A stretch of DNA of 64,000 nt, from NCBI RefSeq assembly GCF_021432065.1, contig NZ_CP090364.1, positions 2,990,601 through 3,054,600 of the forward strand, given 5' to 3'. The notes beneath the pieces were generated by a model. The model was not told where the DNA came from and searched no databases. It saw only the letters and a program-made list of their open reading frames with translations. Below, in pieces: positions 19,528-28,314 of this stretch. Numbering within the stretch: position 1 is the stretch's first letter; each line of letters opens with the position of its first letter. The translations under genes were made by a program, and so were the position numbers. This DNA comes from Photobacterium sp. TLY01 (lineage in GTDB: Bacteria > Pseudomonadota > Gammaproteobacteria > Enterobacterales > Vibrionaceae).

Positions 19528-20801
19528 GGGCGAGCCCTCTCTGCTTTCATTCGTTGCATTGTCTCTTGGGCTTGTTTTTTCACTTCACCGGTAGCATCGC
19601 CAAAGAAGTTCTTTGGCCATTCATCAATTCGCCCAAACTTATCCATCTTCAGAGTTTTCAATACAGCATCAGATGCTTCACGCTCAACAAAATACATTGC
19701 ACATTGATCTGGCGTTGCTTTTTGGGTAGCAACTAAAGTCTGCATACGCCTGAATAAGTGTTCGGAATGTGTCTCAACTATAAATTGAACACCACGTTCT
19801 GAGCTAACTTCCAAAAACAATTCAGCAAGCAATGACTGAGCAAGAGGATGCAAATGGATTTCAGGCTCTTCTAAGATAATCGTCGACTTTTCAGGGGCGA
19901 AATATGCCAATACAAGGACGGGAAGCACTTGTGAAACACCTGTTCCAACATCGATTAAATTGGCCGCCACACCATCTCGATGAACAAGTATGTTGTAGTT
20001 ACCAGCACCAATATGTTTGACCTCTAGCTTATCGGCGATGCGCATTTTCTTAAGCCATTTTGATACAGCGTCAACTAAGCCATCGCTCTTTTTTCCTGAG
20101 GTATTATTACTAGCTAACAATGCAAAAACTGCCTCGTTACCATCAACGCCGATGATTCCAGGTCGAGTTCTATTCCATATATATGTTCTTCTAGGCTTGC
20201 TTCTAAGTGGGCCTAAGTAAGAGATAGCTTCAAGTTCTCTTATGATCGACAAGCTGATATCTTCTACGTCACTTCCACTTGGCCCCATATTGTAAAGTGC
20301 GTCTTTAGAAAACGATACACCACGTTCAGGCGAATACTCCCTACTCTTCAGACTAGTTCGAGTTTCATTAGGCAAATAAATATTAAAAGCCCCCTTATCC
20401 GAACGTTGGGCTCTATACCAATCTTTGCCATCATTACTGAGTTGAAGTAGATCAATTACTGGGCTTTGCTTTGAATCCTGTTTATAGTCAACTTTCAGAA
20501 AACTTCTACCTTGTTTTCCATCGACATCCATTTCAATAGAAATTTTCCGGCTTTTAGGATCTTTTGTTAATAAGTCTTCAAATGAGCCCATATCTACATA
20601 GTCATTAGCCTCATCACCTCCGAGATTTAAGTGAATGGTTCTATCTGGAGATGTCGCAGTCTGTTTCATTAGCAACAGACTTTGTAAGAGGCTCGACTTC
20701 CCTGTTGAGTTTTCACCAAGCAACAGTGTTACCGGAGAAAAGTTAACATCATCAGAACTTCGCCATGCCTTGAAATTATCTAATTTGATTCTTGTAAACA
20801 T
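19524..20801 (-). CDS. OLD/ABC-like AAA ATPase with DUF3696-type C-terminus
   Basis: The 425-residue protein begins MFTRIKLDNFKAW, followed by the Walker A GENSTGKSS (29-37, K35). It then has the signature region DVGTGVSQVLPVL, Walker B STIILEEPEIHLHP, and an H-loop-like ETHSEHL. The C-terminal stretch GRIDEWPKNFFGDATGEV is typical of DUF3696 ATPases. Such ATPases act as sensors or regulators in defence systems, toxin-ATPase pairs and DNA repair. It is the first gene of a three-gene overlapping operon, so it probably controls the PIN nuclease and RNA ligase. The operon lies between sgaC and traG, where SGI1-family elements vary. Confidence 0.85.
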   Translation of the reverse strand: MFTRIKLDNFKAWRSSDDVNFSPVTLLLGENSTGKSSLLQSLLLMKQTATSPDRTIHLNLGGDEANDYVDMGSFEDLLTKDPKSRKISIEMDVDGKQGRSFLKVDYKQDSKQSPVIDLLQLSNDGKDWYRAQRSDKGAFNIYLPNETRTSLKSREYSPERGVSFSKDALYNMGPSGSDVEDISLSIIRELEAISYLGPLRSKPRRTYIWNRTRPGIIGVDGNEAVFALLASNNTSGKKSDGLVDAVSKWLKKMRIADKLEVKHIGAGNYNILVHRDGVAANLIDVGTGVSQVLPVLVLAYFAPEKSTIILEEPEIHLHPLAQSLLAELFLEVSSERGVQFIVETHSEHLFRRMQTLVATQKATPDQCAMYFVEREASDAVLKTLKMDKFGRIDEWPKNFFGDATGEVKKQAQETMQRMKAERARP

Positions 20802-21131
20802 TAAATTTCCTTTGTTCTCTATAGTGTCGCTCGTTAAACGATGGCGCTAGTAAAGCCTTGCTGTGTGATATCCACTCTACTGCTTAACACTGAGCTCTTC
20901 AAAGTAACAATTCTCTTAATATACAACTAGTTTGCTGTTAATCAGTATATCGTAAAGCAAATATAAATCCGAGTGCGCATTATTCAATGCACAACTAGAT
21001 GAGTATAGGGTGAGCAAAAGCTCTAATCAGGAATGGGGGCATTTTCATGTTAGAAACTTCAGCATCCGCCCAATGTAAACACGCCATTTTAGTGTGGGAC
21101 TTATTACAATCCCACACATTTCCTCCTGTGA
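20802..21131. other. Intergenic region with putative operon promoter and terminator
   Basis: It holds the upstream region of the ATPase operon and, at 21092-21117, an inverted repeat GTGTGGGA / TCCCACAC that may terminate the traG transcript. No gene with a convincing start was seen. Confidence 0.45.
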
Positions 21132-21488
21132 TCAACCTTCAACTCGAAGGATTAGTTTGCCTTCTCTGTAAGCCAGCACAGGAAAGCGCTGGGCTCGACT
21201 GAGCGTTCCCCTCAATAAGTACGGACAAATACCGCTTTCCTTACTGGCAATTTTTAAGGCTTCAGCGTCAGTCACCAGGGCATCATCTGTTCGCTCCACT
21301 GAAGTTACAAGCCAATCACCGTATCCTTCCAGCATCATCAATTTCAGTGTATTGATAACCAAGAGCGGAGTGATAGGGCCGCACACTTCATAAGCTTCCG
21401 ACAGGTTATCCATGCTTGCCCATACTTGTTCAAGTTCCTCCAGAAGCTGGCGTTCCCGAAGTTTCAATTGGACCAGTGCTGTATTCAC
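21132..21488 (-). CDS. Hypothetical protein coupled to traG, 118 residues
   Basis: The protein has a coiled-coil-like N-terminus (LVQLKLRERQLLEELEQVWASM) and a compact C-terminal domain (GLL.. YLLRGTLSRAQRFPVLAYREGKLILRVE). Its start overlaps the traG stop by 4 nt, so it is translated with traG. I do not recognise the family; small genes follow traG in SGI1 relatives too. Cytosolic location is likely, as no signal or membrane segment is present. Confidence 0.65.
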   Translation of the reverse strand: MNTALVQLKLRERQLLEELEQVWASMDNLSEAYEVCGPITPLLVINTLKLMMLEGYGDWLVTSVERTDDALVTDAEALKIASKESGICPYLLRGTLSRAQRFPVLAYREGKLILRVEG

Positions 21489-24400
21489 GAACCACCTCCT
21501 TGCTTAACTGCAAAATAACGTGAAACAGGAATCAAGTAGCCTCCAGCCTGTTCACGTCCTGCTCCTGCGGATGCTTCGATGATTTCTGCCGTTTTGTTAG
21601 CTAAATCATCATCTCCCATCTCCTGCCGAAGCTGTTCCCGATATACTTCTTCATTTCCATCACTTGCACCCAAAATGGAAGAAGCAAATAGTTGTGCCGC
21701 AGCCTCCGAATGAAGACCATGTTCTTGCTTTGCCGTTTGCACAGCCAAGTGATGAAACTCATCACCATACTGTCGTACGAAAGTTTCTGCTTGTTCTGCG
21801 CCAGCTTCAGCCGCACTCGATAGTGCTGCAGCGAAAAAAGCACCGCGCTCTCGAATCGACATCCCTTGAGCTGCCTCAGATAAATCAGAACTACCGGAGA
21901 GCCACTCTTTTGCTGCGTAATAACCAGAGACGCCTGCGCCGATGATATTTCTCCCTAGGTCAGCAGCGCCAGTTGCAACATAACCTGATAAACCATAGTT
22001 CTCCTGAATGTACTCGTCACCTCTGCGAGCATCTTCAATAAATTGGTCACGCTGCTCTGGAGACATATGTGCGAGTTGATTCATCGAATCAGCGAAATCA
22101 CTTGAAAATCCATTTACGGCTCCGCTAGTCCCACCAACAACCTGTCCCCAAAATCGTCCAGCCCCTTCACTCGTTGCGAAAACATTTGATGCCGTCGAAG
22201 GAGTAATATTTGAGTTCATAATCTGTGTTCTCAATGACCCCAATCGCTCCTCCTGGAACGAGTCCCGTTGATTGACATGAGCGTCCTGTACCCGGCTCAT
22301 ATTCTTGTCATGTTGCTGGAAAACAGCCTCATCTCCAGACATGTGGCTATCAGCCTGAGTGCGCTGCACCTCCGTCATACGACTTGGGTCTTGGAGTTTC
22401 TGGGTATTGTTAAGGCTGGTGATTCCGGGCGCTTGCTGGAAAAGCAACTGGTTCTCGTTAAACCGCCCCACCTCCTGTGTCACGACACCGCCTGTAGCAG
22501 CCGAGATGGCCTCAGCCGCAACAGCCTGCTCGGCTCCCTTGCCTGAATTCAAAAGCGCGTATATTTGTCCACCGGCTAACGCCTGCGCGGAGTCCATTCC
22601 CAGTGCCTGATAAAACCGTGCTTTTTCGGCAGCGGCCTGACGAGTCTCTGTCGACGCCATACGCATTCCATTCTGTAACATGGTGCTTGCAGCTGGACTA
22701 CCGACGGTAGAGGCCGCCAATGCCCGCATATCCATTTGACTGGCCGTGCCAATTGAGCTTTGAGCAGCAGAAAGACGCTGATAAGTATTTTGAGCGCTAA
22801 CGGCTTGTGTCGCGGATTGGGAAAGTTGCTCGCGTTGTTCCTCACCCAATGAATTGGTAAACCGCTGGCCTGACTCGGTGTTGGTTTGTCGCGCCAGATC
22901 TTGGGTCAACGCTGCGGAATCATCCTTGGAAAAGCCCAAATTCTTTGCCAGTTTATCCAGATCCGTGGTCAGTTGCTGACGCTGATCCGTCGTTCTGGAC
23001 TCAGCCGATCCCGAAACATCTCCCTGTACTTTCAATGGTGCGTCTTTGCCAACTGTTCCTGACGCAGCAGCGATTCGACCTATTGGCCCACCAATCACAG
23101 CAGCAAGCTTACCTGCATCAACAGATCCTGAAGCCTTCATGGCTATGGCACCAGCTATGGCATCGGTGTGCGTTTCTGACAGTCCAAATTGCCGTGCGTA
23201 ATCCTGAGCCTGGCCGTAGATTGCCTTGGCCTGGGTCGAATCGGATGCTCTGAGGGTTTGGCCCAGTCCCTGCAACCGGGTGAAACTCTGTTCAGCCGAT
23301 GCCCCAGAGAAAACCGAGTTAGAGAGCTGCTCTGAGAAATTCCGCGTAGCTTGGGCGGAAGCAGCCTGGCTGCTGCTCACCACCGAACTCAAGGTTTGTC
23401 CGATGTTCACCTTATCGACAAGCGACTCTGCTCCGGAGGCCATAGCACCACTGAACTGGTTATATGAAAACGCTGGTTGGCCTTTCATTACCGGCTCTTG
23501 TTGCAGAAGATCTGGCGTTTGTATTTTTTCGTTCACATGGTCACCGCCATTTATGCGCGAGGCAAGGCTAGTAAAGGCGTAAGTGCTGCCTGTGATAATG
23601 AACAAGGAAATTATTGGTGTAGCCGCAGCCAGCATCCCACCCGTCGCGATCCAGTGTTGCAGGACATCACCTGTCGATGACAGTGCATACATAGAGTCGA
23701 GCCCGGCGCTACTCAAGCTAGACATCTCCTTAGATGCCGCCGTATGAACAAACAGGTTGATAATAGACAGAACTGGCATCCAAAGCTGAATCCATAAGAT
23801 TGTTTGCACATATTTACCAGCTAACTGGAGACCAAAGCTGCCCATCACAATGATAAAGGCGATAATCGGTGTGATGGCATAGATGAACCCTTCAAAGAAG
23901 GTCAACATAGGGCGAACCACCGTCATGAACATGGACTGTTCCGCTGCCCATTGTGTGTTCCGTTGCTGAATGGCCTGATTAATCATTAATGCCGAGCCAT
24001 AGTCTTGTAAGTCTTGATAGCGGCCAGAGGCTGCCTCGTAATAAAGGGGTTCTAGTACGGCGGCTTTCAGGTAGTCGATTGACGAGGTGGTTGTGGCTCC
24101 CATTGCTTGAAGTGAATCAGTAAGCTTTGTGATAGAGTTATTACCCGTTGATGTATCAATGTCTAACAGGTTGTTTAGCGCATTCACCACCACCGGACTG
24201 TTCAGATTATCAGTAGCACCGCTAATGGCGAACCATCCATCTGTGCAAGTGTAATCAGCTCCGTCGGGAGTGGATGTAGATAGGTAAAGACGAGTGCCAT
24301 AGAGCTGGGAGTTAAACCGAAGTGCGGTCTCGGTAGGACTATTCATAAGTTCATCCAGAGACATCAGTTTAAGGTCAACCTTGGTCAGTGTGCATTCACG

Positions 24401-24922
24401 GATGTAGTTGTTCCAGGACAGGCGCACATCGACGTATCCACCGCCATTAGCAACATTGAGAGCGGTGAAGATTCCGGTATCATAAGCTCTTCTGCGAACG
24501 TCATTCAGCAGCTTTAAAGTCTCCGAGAAGTGGCTTTCCGTAACGTTCGGTACGATGACCCCGTAACCGGTCTCGAAGAGGTTGGTAATGGTGTATCCCA
24601 CGTTGGAGATCATCCCGCCCGCAAACCCAACCAGTAGAGGGACGTTGGCAACAACTCGAACCTCGCCAGTATAGGCATCTTCAATGGCAACCGTCGTGGT
24701 CGGCCCAAAGGAGCAGGCATAAATGACCCAGCCCAGCAAGACCTGCTGGAAGTTGATTTGTTTTGCTCCCTGAAAAACTGATTGGATACAGATGATGAGC
24801 ACGCCGAGCAGCAGGCCAATGCTGACCATTTTCTCGAAGTCCCCGGTACCAGTGAACATAGACACCGCAACCAGGATTTGCTCCAAGAATGCCGAGTCCC
24901 CGATAGAGTGAATTGTAAACAT
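21485..24922 (-). CDS. traG: Conjugative transfer protein TraG (mating-pair stabilization / entry-exclusion evasion)
   Basis: The 1145-residue protein has N-terminal membrane segments (ILVAVSMFTGTG..., ILLGVLIICIQSVF, GFAGGMISNVGYTI) and further helices near 340-460 (AITPIIAFIIVMGSFGLQ; ILWIQLWMPVLSIINLF; AATPIISLFIITGSTYAF). A long Ala/Ser/Gln-rich soluble C-terminal region follows. This is the TraG layout of F and IncC plasmids, and the length is close to the SGI1 protein as I recall it. SGI1 TraG replaces the plasmid TraG and bypasses entry exclusion. An AcaCD-like site lies about 65 bp upstream, and a hairpin covers its ribosome binding site. Confidence 0.92.
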   Translation of the reverse strand: MFTIHSIGDSAFLEQILVAVSMFTGTGDFEKMVSIGLLLGVLIICIQSVFQGAKQINFQQVLLGWVIYACSFGPTTTVAIEDAYTGEVRVVANVPLLVGFAGGMISNVGYTITNLFETGYGVIVPNVTESHFSETLKLLNDVRRRAYDTGIFTALNVANGGGYVDVRLSWNNYIRECTLTKVDLKLMSLDELMNSPTETALRFNSQLYGTRLYLSTSTPDGADYTCTDGWFAISGATDNLNSPVVVNALNNLLDIDTSTGNNSITKLTDSLQAMGATTTSSIDYLKAAVLEPLYYEAASGRYQDLQDYGSALMINQAIQQRNTQWAAEQSMFMTVVRPMLTFFEGFIYAITPIIAFIIVMGSFGLQLAGKYVQTILWIQLWMPVLSIINLFVHTAASKEMSSLSSAGLDSMYALSSTGDVLQHWIATGGMLAAATPIISLFIITGSTYAFTSLASRINGGDHVNEKIQTPDLLQQEPVMKGQPAFSYNQFSGAMASGAESLVDKVNIGQTLSSVVSSSQAASAQATRNFSEQLSNSVFSGASAEQSFTRLQGLGQTLRASDSTQAKAIYGQAQDYARQFGLSETHTDAIAGAIAMKASGSVDAGKLAAVIGGPIGRIAAASGTVGKDAPLKVQGDVSGSAESRTTDQRQQLTTDLDKLAKNLGFSKDDSAALTQDLARQTNTESGQRFTNSLGEEQREQLSQSATQAVSAQNTYQRLSAAQSSIGTASQMDMRALAASTVGSPAASTMLQNGMRMASTETRQAAAEKARFYQALGMDSAQALAGGQIYALLNSGKGAEQAVAAEAISAATGGVVTQEVGRFNENQLLFQQAPGITSLNNTQKLQDPSRMTEVQRTQADSHMSGDEAVFQQHDKNMSRVQDAHVNQRDSFQEERLGSLRTQIMNSNITPSTASNVFATSEGAGRFWGQVVGGTSGAVNGFSSDFADSMNQLAHMSPEQRDQFIEDARRGDEYIQENYGLSGYVATGAADLGRNIIGAGVSGYYAAKEWLSGSSDLSEAAQGMSIRERGAFFAAALSSAAEAGAEQAETFVRQYGDEFHHLAVQTAKQEHGLHSEAAAQLFASSILGASDGNEEVYREQLRQEMGDDDLANKTAEIIEASAGAGREQAGGYLIPVSRYFAVKQGGGS

Positions 24923-24957
24923 AGGCTTATTCTCCCGAAATTTGGAGATAGCCTATT
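24921..24957 (-). promoter_or_regulatory. Leader hairpin masking the traG ribosome binding site
   Basis: In the minus-strand mRNA AUAGGCU-AUCUCC pairs with GGAGA-AUA-AGCCUAU around an 8-nt loop with a small bulge. The 3' arm contains the Shine-Dalgarno GGGAGA and the first two bases of AUG. Similar structures precede traN and the lipoprotein gene. Confidence 0.6.
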
Positions 24958-24985
24958 CGCTCAATCCTCTTTACCATGACTCTGT

Positions 24986-25001
24986 AACTGCCCAATTTTG
25001 G
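24986..25001 (-). promoter_or_regulatory. AcaCD/SgaC-like operator upstream of traG
   Basis: On the minus strand CCAAAATTGGGCAGTT, nearly identical to the site before traN, about 65 bp from the traG start. AcaCD-dependent expression of traG is reported for SGI1-family elements. Confidence 0.6.
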
Positions 25002-25090
25002 CGTTTTACCCAATTATCCCCACTTTGTCCGTTCAGAACATATTTTCATTTTTTCAAGAAGATGACTGCATGTTATTGCGTTTTTGAAGA

Positions 25091-25120
25091 CCTATGGCAA
25101 CCTGATTCCATTGCTATAGG
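25091..25120 (+). promoter_or_regulatory. Leader hairpin upstream of the lipoprotein gene
   Basis: CCTATGGCAA pairs with TTGCTATAGG (one G-U pair) around a 10-nt loop. The 3' arm includes the first part of the Shine-Dalgarno AGGAGA of the lipoprotein gene at 25131. Confidence 0.5.
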
Positions 25121-25130
25121 AGAAACCTCA

Positions 25131-26006
25131 ATGACGAAGAAATTAACCGTAATAATTCTTGCAGCCGGATTGGCCTCAGGCTGTGCAACGACGACAAATA
25201 GCTACCAATACAAGGAAAACCATAGCCGCGCCTACAACTTGGCCCAGGCCGGAGGCCTCTACGACGCAAGGGATTACGACATCCCTAAGGATCAACGAGA
25301 CGGTGTTATCAGCAAGGGATGGGATGTCTCGGGTGACGCACTGCTGTTCAATTCCGGACATGGGCTTGGATTGGACTGGGGCAAGTCACTGGGCTTGGGC
25401 TTGTTGACCAGTGCCTTTGCACCAAAGGGCGTTATGGAGCGAGACAGTGTATTTGGCTGGGTTCCGGAAACAAAAGCAGGTGACGCCGGAGAAGCCTGGG
25501 AACTGATGTCGAAGACCCTGCTTGAAGGCATTGAGAAGTCCCTACTGCAGGCGAATGTCAAATATGTTGTCGATAACAGGAATCTGCATCAGGACCTTCC
25601 TCTAATGTCGGAGTACATTTTTTCCTCGGTGCGAATTGTCGATCCCGAACATGGTTGCCCTGACTGGGAAAGTGCCAATCGGGACTATGACCAATCCTGT
25701 TACGTGGCCACGACCGTATATGCACCCCCGGAAGAGCCACGAAAAGTGCCTGATTTCCTGATAGCCGGGCAAAATGGCTATGGCTTTTACGCAAATGATG
25801 AAGCGGATTACTCCCGCATAAAGGTGAACACCCCCAAAGGTTCCAACCTGGACAAGAACCAGTTGCTTGCAGGTATCAGCCGTGAGCTTCCAGCCTGGAC
25901 ATTCATCTTTGTTGCATCGCAAAAGCTGGATACTGACGGCTACACGGCACCGGTGATCCTGACAACAGGGAAGGCCGAACTATTCATCACGCCGGATCAA
26001 GGATGA
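25131..26006 (+). CDS. Hypothetical lipoprotein, 291 residues
   Basis: Starting at the ATG at 25131 (AGGAGA 7 nt upstream), the protein has a lipoprotein signal with a lipobox (LAAGLASGC, Cys about residue 18). The mature part contains YDARDYDIPKDQRDG, GHGLGLDWGKSLGLG, and tyrosine/aspartate-rich repeats. I recognise no family. It is divergent from traG across a shared promoter region and overlaps the next gene by 4 nt, so both are co-translated. A longer in-frame start at 24942 lacks a ribosome binding site and would hide the lipobox. It would be anchored in the outer or inner membrane of the donor. Confidence 0.75.
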   Translation: MTKKLTVIILAAGLASGCATTTNSYQYKENHSRAYNLAQAGGLYDARDYDIPKDQRDGVISKGWDVSGDALLFNSGHGLGLDWGKSLGLGLLTSAFAPKGVMERDSVFGWVPETKAGDAGEAWELMSKTLLEGIEKSLLQANVKYVVDNRNLHQDLPLMSEYIFSSVRIVDPEHGCPDWESANRDYDQSCYVATTVYAPPEEPRKVPDFLIAGQNGYGFYANDEADYSRIKVNTPKGSNLDKNQLLAGISRELPAWTFIFVASQKLDTDGYTAPVILTTGKAELFITPDQG

Positions 26007-26398
26007 GCATGTGGCATGATGCCCTGGAGATCGGTCTGCTTCCTCTGGAAGAGACCGGCCTCTACTGTGATGGCATGACGTATGTGATCAGCCACGTGCT
26101 TAGGAAAGCCGACATCCCACATCGGTGCTACATGGGCTATGTGAAAGACGAGAAACGTGGTGACCTGGTAGCGCCGCACTGCTGGGTAAAACTGGAGGGC
26201 GATGGTGAATGGGTTGTCGATCTCCGGCTACGCACTTGGTTGGGAGATGATGACGAGGTACCTCATGGGGTGTTCCAACTTGCCAGGTGGTCCAGATTCA
26301 CCTACAGGGGGCAGTCCATGGCAGGTATCGATCTGGATGAAGAGGCGGTCGAGGCCATGACCGACGGAAAACTTTCACATGTGAAAGTTCATAGATGA
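26003..26398 (+). CDS. Transglutaminase-like cysteine protein
   Basis: The 131-residue protein shows the order Cys-His-Asp of the transglutaminase-like fold: GLYCDGMTYVISHVLRKADIPHRCYMGYV (Cys near 24), APHCWVKLEGDGEWVVDLRLRTWLG (His near 60, Asp near 73). It may be a protease or amidase-like enzyme, or an inactive relative. It has no signal peptide and follows the lipoprotein gene with a 4-nt overlap. The last codons coincide with a 20-bp palindrome. Assignment is from motif order only. Confidence 0.6.
   Translation: MSMWHDALEIGLLPLEETGLYCDGMTYVISHVLRKADIPHRCYMGYVKDEKRGDLVAPHCWVKLEGDGEWVVDLRLRTWLGDDDEVPHGVFQLARWSRFTYRGQSMAGIDLDEEAVEAMTDGKLSHVKVHR
26370..26389. repeat. Perfect 20-bp palindrome AACTTTCACATGTGAAAGTT
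   Basis: Repeated as an 18-bp perfect copy at 42217-42234 and with one mismatch at 13875-13893, all inside the element. No T-run follows, so it is not a simple terminator. Confidence 0.7.
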
Positions 26399-26433
26399 TG
26401 CAATGTGGGTGCGCTACATGTCACGCAAGGGCT

Positions 26434-26544
26434 TCAACGCTCAGAACCGTTTTTCCGGGATTTGTTATAGAGATACAAACTTCCAAAGGTCACCACGGTA
26501 AAAAATGCGAGCAAACTCAGCATAGCAATTGTGAATGCATCCAT
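26434..26544 (-). CDS. Single-pass membrane microprotein, 36 residues
   Basis: The ORF reads MDAFTIAMLSLLAFFTVV followed by TFGSLYLYNKSRKNGSER: one transmembrane helix and a basic cytoplasmic tail. GAGAGG lies 9 nt before this ATG (26544), which makes it a better start than the ATG nine bases upstream. It is convergent with the transglutaminase-like gene. No family is recognised. Confidence 0.5.
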   Translation of the reverse strand: MDAFTIAMLSLLAFFTVVTFGSLYLYNKSRKNGSER

Positions 26545-26729
26545 GATACTCATCCTCTCTATCCAAACGTTCTATAATCAGATTTTAACCAAACTAGCGA
26601 GGTATTCCAGTGGCAAGAACACTAGAGCAGCTCTTGGAACAGGAGAAACCCGAGGTTGTGGCCGAGGCCAGACGCAAGGCATCAGAGATGCTCCGCATCT
26701 TGGATGAGCAGACAACGGCCAAACAGGAT

Positions 26730-26878
26730 TGTGGGAGAGGAATAAAGATTCATACTCACCATCAGCCCAAGAGCAGTGTTTAAGTGCGTGCTTCTGAGGA
26801 TGTTGAAAATAAAGTCTCATACTGATGGCTGTAACCGTCGCTTAGCAGCCCTCAAAACAAGTAATGGAGTTTCATACT
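26730..26878 (+). repeat. Left end of the Tn7-like element with three transposase-binding sites
   Basis: Sites: terminal AATAAAGATTCATACT (26741-26756), AATAAAGTCTCATACT (26808-26823) and AATGGAGTTTCATACT (26863-26878). Spacing is wide, as in Tn7-L. Confidence 0.8.
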
Positions 26879-26964
26879 TGTGGTGGGGGATTGGCGTTTT
26901 GCAAGCGGGTATAGTTGCCTTCCCCCTTCTTTCAAGTTAGGGGCGGCTAACCGCCCACTATAAT

Positions 26965-27078
26965 TTATTCGTCGGACGCATCGGCCTTGAGAGCATCAAT
27001 AGCTATTGCAATTTGTTCGCGCCACTCTTGTTCGCTGATTTCCCAGTTTTTCATGTCTGTTTCGTCTGCAACGCACAT
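26965..27078 (-). CDS. Acidic microprotein, 37 residues
   Basis: The ORF begins MCVADETDMKNWEISEQEW, ends ALKADASDE and is strongly acidic. AAGAGGA lies 8 nt before the ATG. It lies in the cargo of the Tn7-like element, about 90 bp inside the left end. It is too short for a family call. Confidence 0.45.
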   Translation of the reverse strand: MCVADETDMKNWEISEQEWREQIAIAIDALKADASDE

Positions 27079-27247
27079 AACTCAATCCTCTTAATTTGCC
27101 GTTATTGGTATCCCCGTGCCCACGGGGAACGTCGAGAATTTTTTTCCGCTCACAAAATGCCGATGTGATTTTCGCCGTTCTCCACGTCATCGCAGAACTC
27201 GGAAATTGAAGAAGAAATGCCGAGAGATTGCAGTCCGGCTTAGGGTG

Positions 27248-27574
27248 TTATTTTAGATCCCAGTCTAGTTTCGCAGTATGGCTTGTGCCCTTCGACTTAG
27301 ACCGTTCATCGAGCCTTTCCCTGGCTGGCTGGTAAGTTTTTTTTCCGCTTGCGATCTCAATTAAATGTTCCGCTCTTTCGATTGCCATTCTAGAGGCTTT
27401 CAAGTAATCAAACCCTCTTTCTTGCAGAAGTTTTCTGGATTCCTCAACGACAGTTTCCAGCCCGTACTTTTCCACAGCCATTAGAAAGTGGTAAAGCTCA
27501 TTGTGTGCATTGTGAGCTGTTCGACGTGCGACTACGCTATTACTTAGAAACTGTGCAGCGTTATAAAGATTCAT
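27248..27574 (-). CDS. Hypothetical protein, 108 residues
   Basis: A soluble, mainly helical protein (MNLYNAAQFLSNSVVARRTA; LYHFLMAVEKYGLETVVEES; YLKASRMAIERAEHLIEIAS) with a basic tail. A GGAGAGATGG sequence precedes the start. No family is recognised. It lies in the Tn7-like cargo, downstream of and on the same strand as the glycine-zipper gene, so the two could form a unit such as a toxin with its partner; this is only suggested by position. Confidence 0.6.
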   Translation of the reverse strand: MNLYNAAQFLSNSVVARRTAHNAHNELYHFLMAVEKYGLETVVEESRKLLQERGFDYLKASRMAIERAEHLIEIASGKKTYQPARERLDERSKSKGTSHTAKLDWDLK

Positions 27575-27719
27575 GATCCATCTCTCCTTGATTGAACGAC
27601 ACCATAAGTCTCAAGCTTAGGGCCTTCAAATTGCATCGTTTTTAAGCCTTCGATTTCTCGGGAACAGAATATAACAAGGCTACGTTATGCACCTTTCATT
27701 CGTAGGTGCCATGTACCGA

Positions 27720-28055
27720 TTACCAATCGAACAGTTTGCATATCCCGACGGCGAGAACAGTAACGGCCGCAGCAGGCGCTGCCGCGGCTAAGATTGCGCC
27801 AGTCGCCATACCTCCACCTACGGCTCCTCCGATAGTCGCCATACCCGAAGCAATAGCAGCGCCGCCAGCGGTGCCCGTCGCGCCTGCTGTTGCAGCCAAT
27901 GCTGCCCCTGTTGTCCCTGCCGTGGCAGACATAATGGTTGCTGCTGAACCACCAACTACCGCAGCAGCAGTGGTTCCTGCGGTCACTCCTGTTGCAACCA
28001 CTCCAGTCCCCGCTGCGATAGTTGATGCTTTTACGTTTTCATTCTTGATTGTCAT
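27720..28055 (-). CDS. Glycine-zipper, alanine/threonine/glycine-rich hydrophobic protein
   Basis: The 111-residue protein is almost entirely Ala, Gly, Thr, Val and Met after a short polar start (MTIKNENVKAS), with repeated small-x3-small patterns (GGAAIASGMATIGGAVGGG) and a C-terminal AVTVLAVGICKLFDW. Such glycine-zipper segments insert in membranes and can form pores, as in bacteriocins and some immunity effectors. A GAAAGGATGAAATC start region gives a usable ribosome binding site. The opposite strand is also open (low-complexity effect) but has no start signal. Function is inferred only from composition. Confidence 0.65.
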   Translation of the reverse strand: MTIKNENVKASTIAAGTGVVATGVTAGTTAAAVVGGSAATIMSATAGTTGAALAATAGATGTAGGAAIASGMATIGGAVGGGMATGAILAAAAPAAAVTVLAVGICKLFDW

Positions 28056-28314
28056 GATTTCATCCTTTCTATTAGCTCAATTTCGATAGTCTTGAATAAG
28101 ACCCCTCTGAAACTCACCTTACATTTCCACCATTCGCCACATAAGCTCATGCTCATGTCGTCATATTCATGAAATACGCGACCCCTTTCTTGTAGTGCTT
28201 GTATGATAAGAAATCAGGATTTGTCTAAATCCTAGCAAGGAATTCTGGATGCTGTAAAAACGATTTAGAGGTACGATAATATGACCCAACATTTCCCCTA
28301 GCAATGGGCATGTA

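Noticed and set aside
24942..25130. N-terminal extension of the lipoprotein gene.
   Set aside because: It would bury the lipobox signal and lacks a ribosome binding site. The ATG at 25131 has both a good Shine-Dalgarno and a signal sequence.
27706..28089. Plus-strand 127-residue frame rich in Ala and Pro opposite the glycine-zipper gene.
   Set aside because: It is the shadow of a low-complexity GC-rich gene, lacks a ribosome binding site and has no domain.
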